A stretch of 6,270 bases of DNA from Clostridia bacterium (GTDB taxonomy: Bacteria > Bacillota > Clostridia > Christensenellales > CAG-1252): positions 1 through 6,270 of the forward strand of contig SACC01000084.1 in assembly GCA_009928745.1 (NCBI GenBank). The letters are read 5' to 3'. A program made the position numbers and the translations under genes. Below, piece after piece: positions 4,907 to 6,270 of this stretch; position 1 is the stretch's first letter; every line of letters begins with the position of its first letter. The notes beneath the pieces were generated by a model, which had not been told where the DNA came from, ran no database searches, and was given only the letters and a program-made list of their open reading frames with translations.

Positions 4907-5977
4907 ATGAAAGAATTTAAGCTAAAAAGCTTTGACGGAACCGAAATCGCGTGTTATTTATGGGACGAGGTTAAGAAACCTATCGGTATAGTACAGATTG
5001 CGCATGGTATGGGAGAGCATTGCCCAAGATATGACCACTTCGCAACATATCTTAACAATAACGGTTATATAGTAATTGCAGACGACCATCGCGGTCATGG
5101 CAAAACCTGCGGTTATGACAACAGAGGCATTGTTGAGGGAGACAGCTTCGGCGATACGATATCCGATATGATTCATCTTACCGCATATGCGAAAGAAAAA
5201 TACAAACTTCCTTTACTGCTCCTTGGACACAGCTACGGCTCTTTCCTTTCACAAGGCTATATACAGAAGAACGGAGCTAATATTGCGGGCGTAGTGCTTA
5301 GCGGTTCGGCTTATATGAATATACCTTTGACCAAAATCGGCAAAGCTATTGCGATGATTCAAGCATATTTGTTCGGCAACGATAAGCCTGCTAAGTTAAT
5401 CGGCAAGATGAGCTTCGGCGCGTATGATAAACCTTTTGCCGCTGAAAAACAGGCTTTTGCCTGGTTATCAAGAGATCCTGAAGTTAGCAAAAAATATATT
5501 GCAGATCCTTTCTGCGGCGCCCGTTTTGCAATGTCGCTAGGTTTTCAGGTGTCTTTCTTTAAGGGATTAGGTAAGATATACACGCTTGACGGACTTAATG
5601 CAATACCAAAGACTTTACCCGTTTTAATTGTGAGCGGCGACAAAGACCCCGTAGGCGCAGACGGCAAACTTGTAACAAGGCTGTATGAAGAATATAAGAC
5701 GCTAGGACTGGCTAAGACCGAATTCAAATTATACCCCGAAGCCCGTCACGAAATACTTAACGAGACCAATAAGGAAGAAGTTTATTCGGATATTCTTAGT
5801 TTTATCAACAAAGTTTTTGATGTAAAACCCGTAGAAGCAGTGGAAAAGAAAGTTGATAAACCTGCGAAAGCGGCAAAAGAGCAAAAAGTAGAGGAGGCTC
5901 CCAAAGAAGTGGAAGTGGAAGTGGTAGCCCCACAAGCTGTAGAAGCTGAAATTCCGGAGGAGAAAGCGGCAGAATAA
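4907..5977 (+). CDS. Alpha/beta hydrolase, monoacylglycerol lipase-like (serine aminopeptidase S33 family), with charged tail
   Basis: This is probably a cytoplasmic serine esterase/lipase acting on monoacylglycerols or related lysolipids; the substrate is inferred from family. From ATG 4907 it has 356 residues. The hydrolase domain (about 1-306) starts MKEFKLKSFDGTEIACYLW. It shows the oxyanion-loop motif HGMGEH (33-38), DDHRGHGKT (59-67), the nucleophile elbow GHSYGS (107-112, Ser109), the acid in SGDKDPVG (243-250, Asp247) and the catalytic His281 in EARHE, so the triad is complete. There is no signal peptide or membrane segment. Residues 307-356 form an added low-complexity tail made only of Lys, Glu, Asp, Gln, Ala, Val, Pro and Ile, with no aromatic, Gly, Ser or Thr; its DNA includes three tandem GAAGTG units (5906-5923). 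The usual family length, near 310, ends where the tail begins. It ends in tandem TAA stops. It is monocistronic with its own promoter and terminator. A lysophospholipase is an alternative. Confidence 0.88.
   Translation: MKEFKLKSFDGTEIACYLWDEVKKPIGIVQIAHGMGEHCPRYDHFATYLNNNGYIVIADDHRGHGKTCGYDNRGIVEGDSFGDTISDMIHLTAYAKEKYKLPLLLLGHSYGSFLSQGYIQKNGANIAGVVLSGSAYMNIPLTKIGKAIAMIQAYLFGNDKPAKLIGKMSFGAYDKPFAAEKQAFAWLSRDPEVSKKYIADPFCGARFAMSLGFQVSFFKGLGKIYTLDGLNAIPKTLPVLIVSGDKDPVGADGKLVTRLYEEYKTLGLAKTEFKLYPEARHEILNETNKEEVYSDILSFINKVFDVKPVEAVEKKVDKPAKAAKEQKVEEAPKEVEVEVVAPQAVEAEIPEEKAAE
5906..5923 (+). repeat. Three tandem GAAGTG hexamers in the hydrolase tail
   Basis: GAAGTG is repeated three times in frame, encoding Glu-Val-Glu-Val-Glu-Val in the C-terminal tail. 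Short in-frame repeats like this can gain or lose units by slippage without breaking the frame, so tail length may vary between strains. Confidence 0.8.
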
Positions 5978-6054
5978 TAAGATAGAGACATAGCTATGCC
6001 TTATTGAAGTTAGTGTTTTTATATTGTTTTGCAATGAGAAGAAAAATAAATAAT

Positions 6055-6086
6055 AAAAAGGTTAAGTTTTTATGCTTAACCTTTTT
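6055..6086. terminator. Bidirectional intrinsic terminator between the hydrolase and groEL
   Basis: A perfect 12-bp stem, AAAAAGGTTAAG (6055-6066) with CTTAACCTTTTT (6075-6086), encloses an 8-base loop. A/T runs at both edges give a T-rich tail on each strand. It sits between two converging genes, 77 bases after the hydrolase stop and 50 bases after the groEL stop, so it can end both transcripts. Confidence 0.9.
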
Positions 6087-6136
6087 ATTTATAAGTTTTT
6101 CAACTTTTTCAAATAAATTATATATTTTTATCTATC

Positions 6137-6270
6137 TTAGTACATATCGCCTTGGGGCATCATCGGAGCAGGATGAGCTTCGGGAATATCTGCAACAAGC
6201 GCTTCTGTTGTAAGAAGGGTTGAAGCTACGCTTGACGCGTTTTGGAGCGCGGTACGCGTAACCTTAGTAG
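6137..6270 (-). CDS. groEL: Chaperonin GroEL, C-terminal fragment (5' part beyond window edge)
   Basis: GroEL is the 60-kDa subunit of the cytoplasmic protein-folding chamber working with GroES. Only the last 43 residues are in the window. They read TKVTRTALQN, then ASSVASTLLTTEALVADIPE, then AHPAPMMPQGDMY and a TAA stop. The segment TKVTRxALQNAxSxAxxLLTTEALVADIPE is the near-universal end of the GroEL equatorial domain. The partial codon at the edge (..CT) fits the proline expected in DPTKVT. The disordered tail lacks the usual GGM repeats and ends GDMY. The bidirectional terminator at 6055-6086 lies downstream. By family convention groES should lie just upstream, beyond the right edge. The frame has no start here, so it is easily missed by start-based gene finding. 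Confidence 0.95.
   Translation of the reverse strand, partial: TKVTRTALQNASSVASTLLTTEALVADIPEAHPAPMMPQGDMY

Noticed and set aside
5976..6005. AATAAG/CTTATT inverted repeat overlapping the hydrolase stop, with CATAGCTATG inside
   Set aside because: The stem is only 6 A/T-rich bp with a long loop; the perfect 12-bp terminator at 6055-6086 explains transcript ending far better.
5729..6034. Two overlapping minus-strand open frames opposite the hydrolase tail
   Set aside because: Their odd Phe/His-rich and Ser/Thr-rich compositions are the antisense reading of the low-complexity tail codons. No ribosome binding site was found.
6004..6213. Plus-strand open frame of 69 codons at the right end
   Set aside because: It runs through the terminator hairpin and is antisense to the groEL 3' end; groEL explains the conserved sequence there.

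Overview
This window looks like chromosomal DNA of a low-to-moderate GC bacterium of the Firmicutes/Clostridia type, probably an anaerobic fermenter. The inference rests on strong GGAGG-type ribosome binding sites, near-consensus sigma-A promoters, AT-rich intergenic DNA, a clostridial-style MurG, and a glycerol dehydrogenase/dihydroxyacetone kinase pair. No tRNA, rRNA, CRISPR array, transposase or phage gene is visible. Genus cannot be fixed from this sequence.

Layout from left to right. (1) 1-1943, minus strand: gldA (glycerol dehydrogenase) followed after 2 bases by dhaK (dihydroxyacetone kinase subunit K, cut by the left edge). Together they take glycerol to dihydroxyacetone and then to dihydroxyacetone phosphate. 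A textbook sigma-A promoter (TTGACA, 16 bases, TATAAT) sits at 2004-2031. (2) 2142-3491, minus: an unrecognised secreted or membrane-anchored 449-residue protein that looks like a beta-propeller. Its two flanks share inverted sequence blocks. (3) 3776-4786, minus: murG, the lipid II-forming glycosyltransferase, standing apart from other cell-wall genes. (4) 4907-5977, plus: a monoacylglycerol-lipase-like alpha/beta hydrolase with an odd 50-residue charged tail, transcribed divergently from murG from its own promoter. (5) 6055-6086: a strong bidirectional terminator. (6) 6137-6270, minus: the last 43 residues of GroEL, cut by the right edge and recognised from its conserved C-terminal sequence.

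The genes are mostly ordinary housekeeping and catabolic functions in separate transcription units. A loose glycerol theme is possible: the hydrolase could release glycerol from acylglycerols and GldA/DhaK could burn it, but no shared control is visible. The least explained part is the orphan 449-residue protein with its inverted flanking blocks. I do not see convincing evidence for a new multi-gene system. Two start codons (murG and the hydrolase) need moving downstream from the longest open frame, because in both cases the upstream start lies inside the ribosome binding site.
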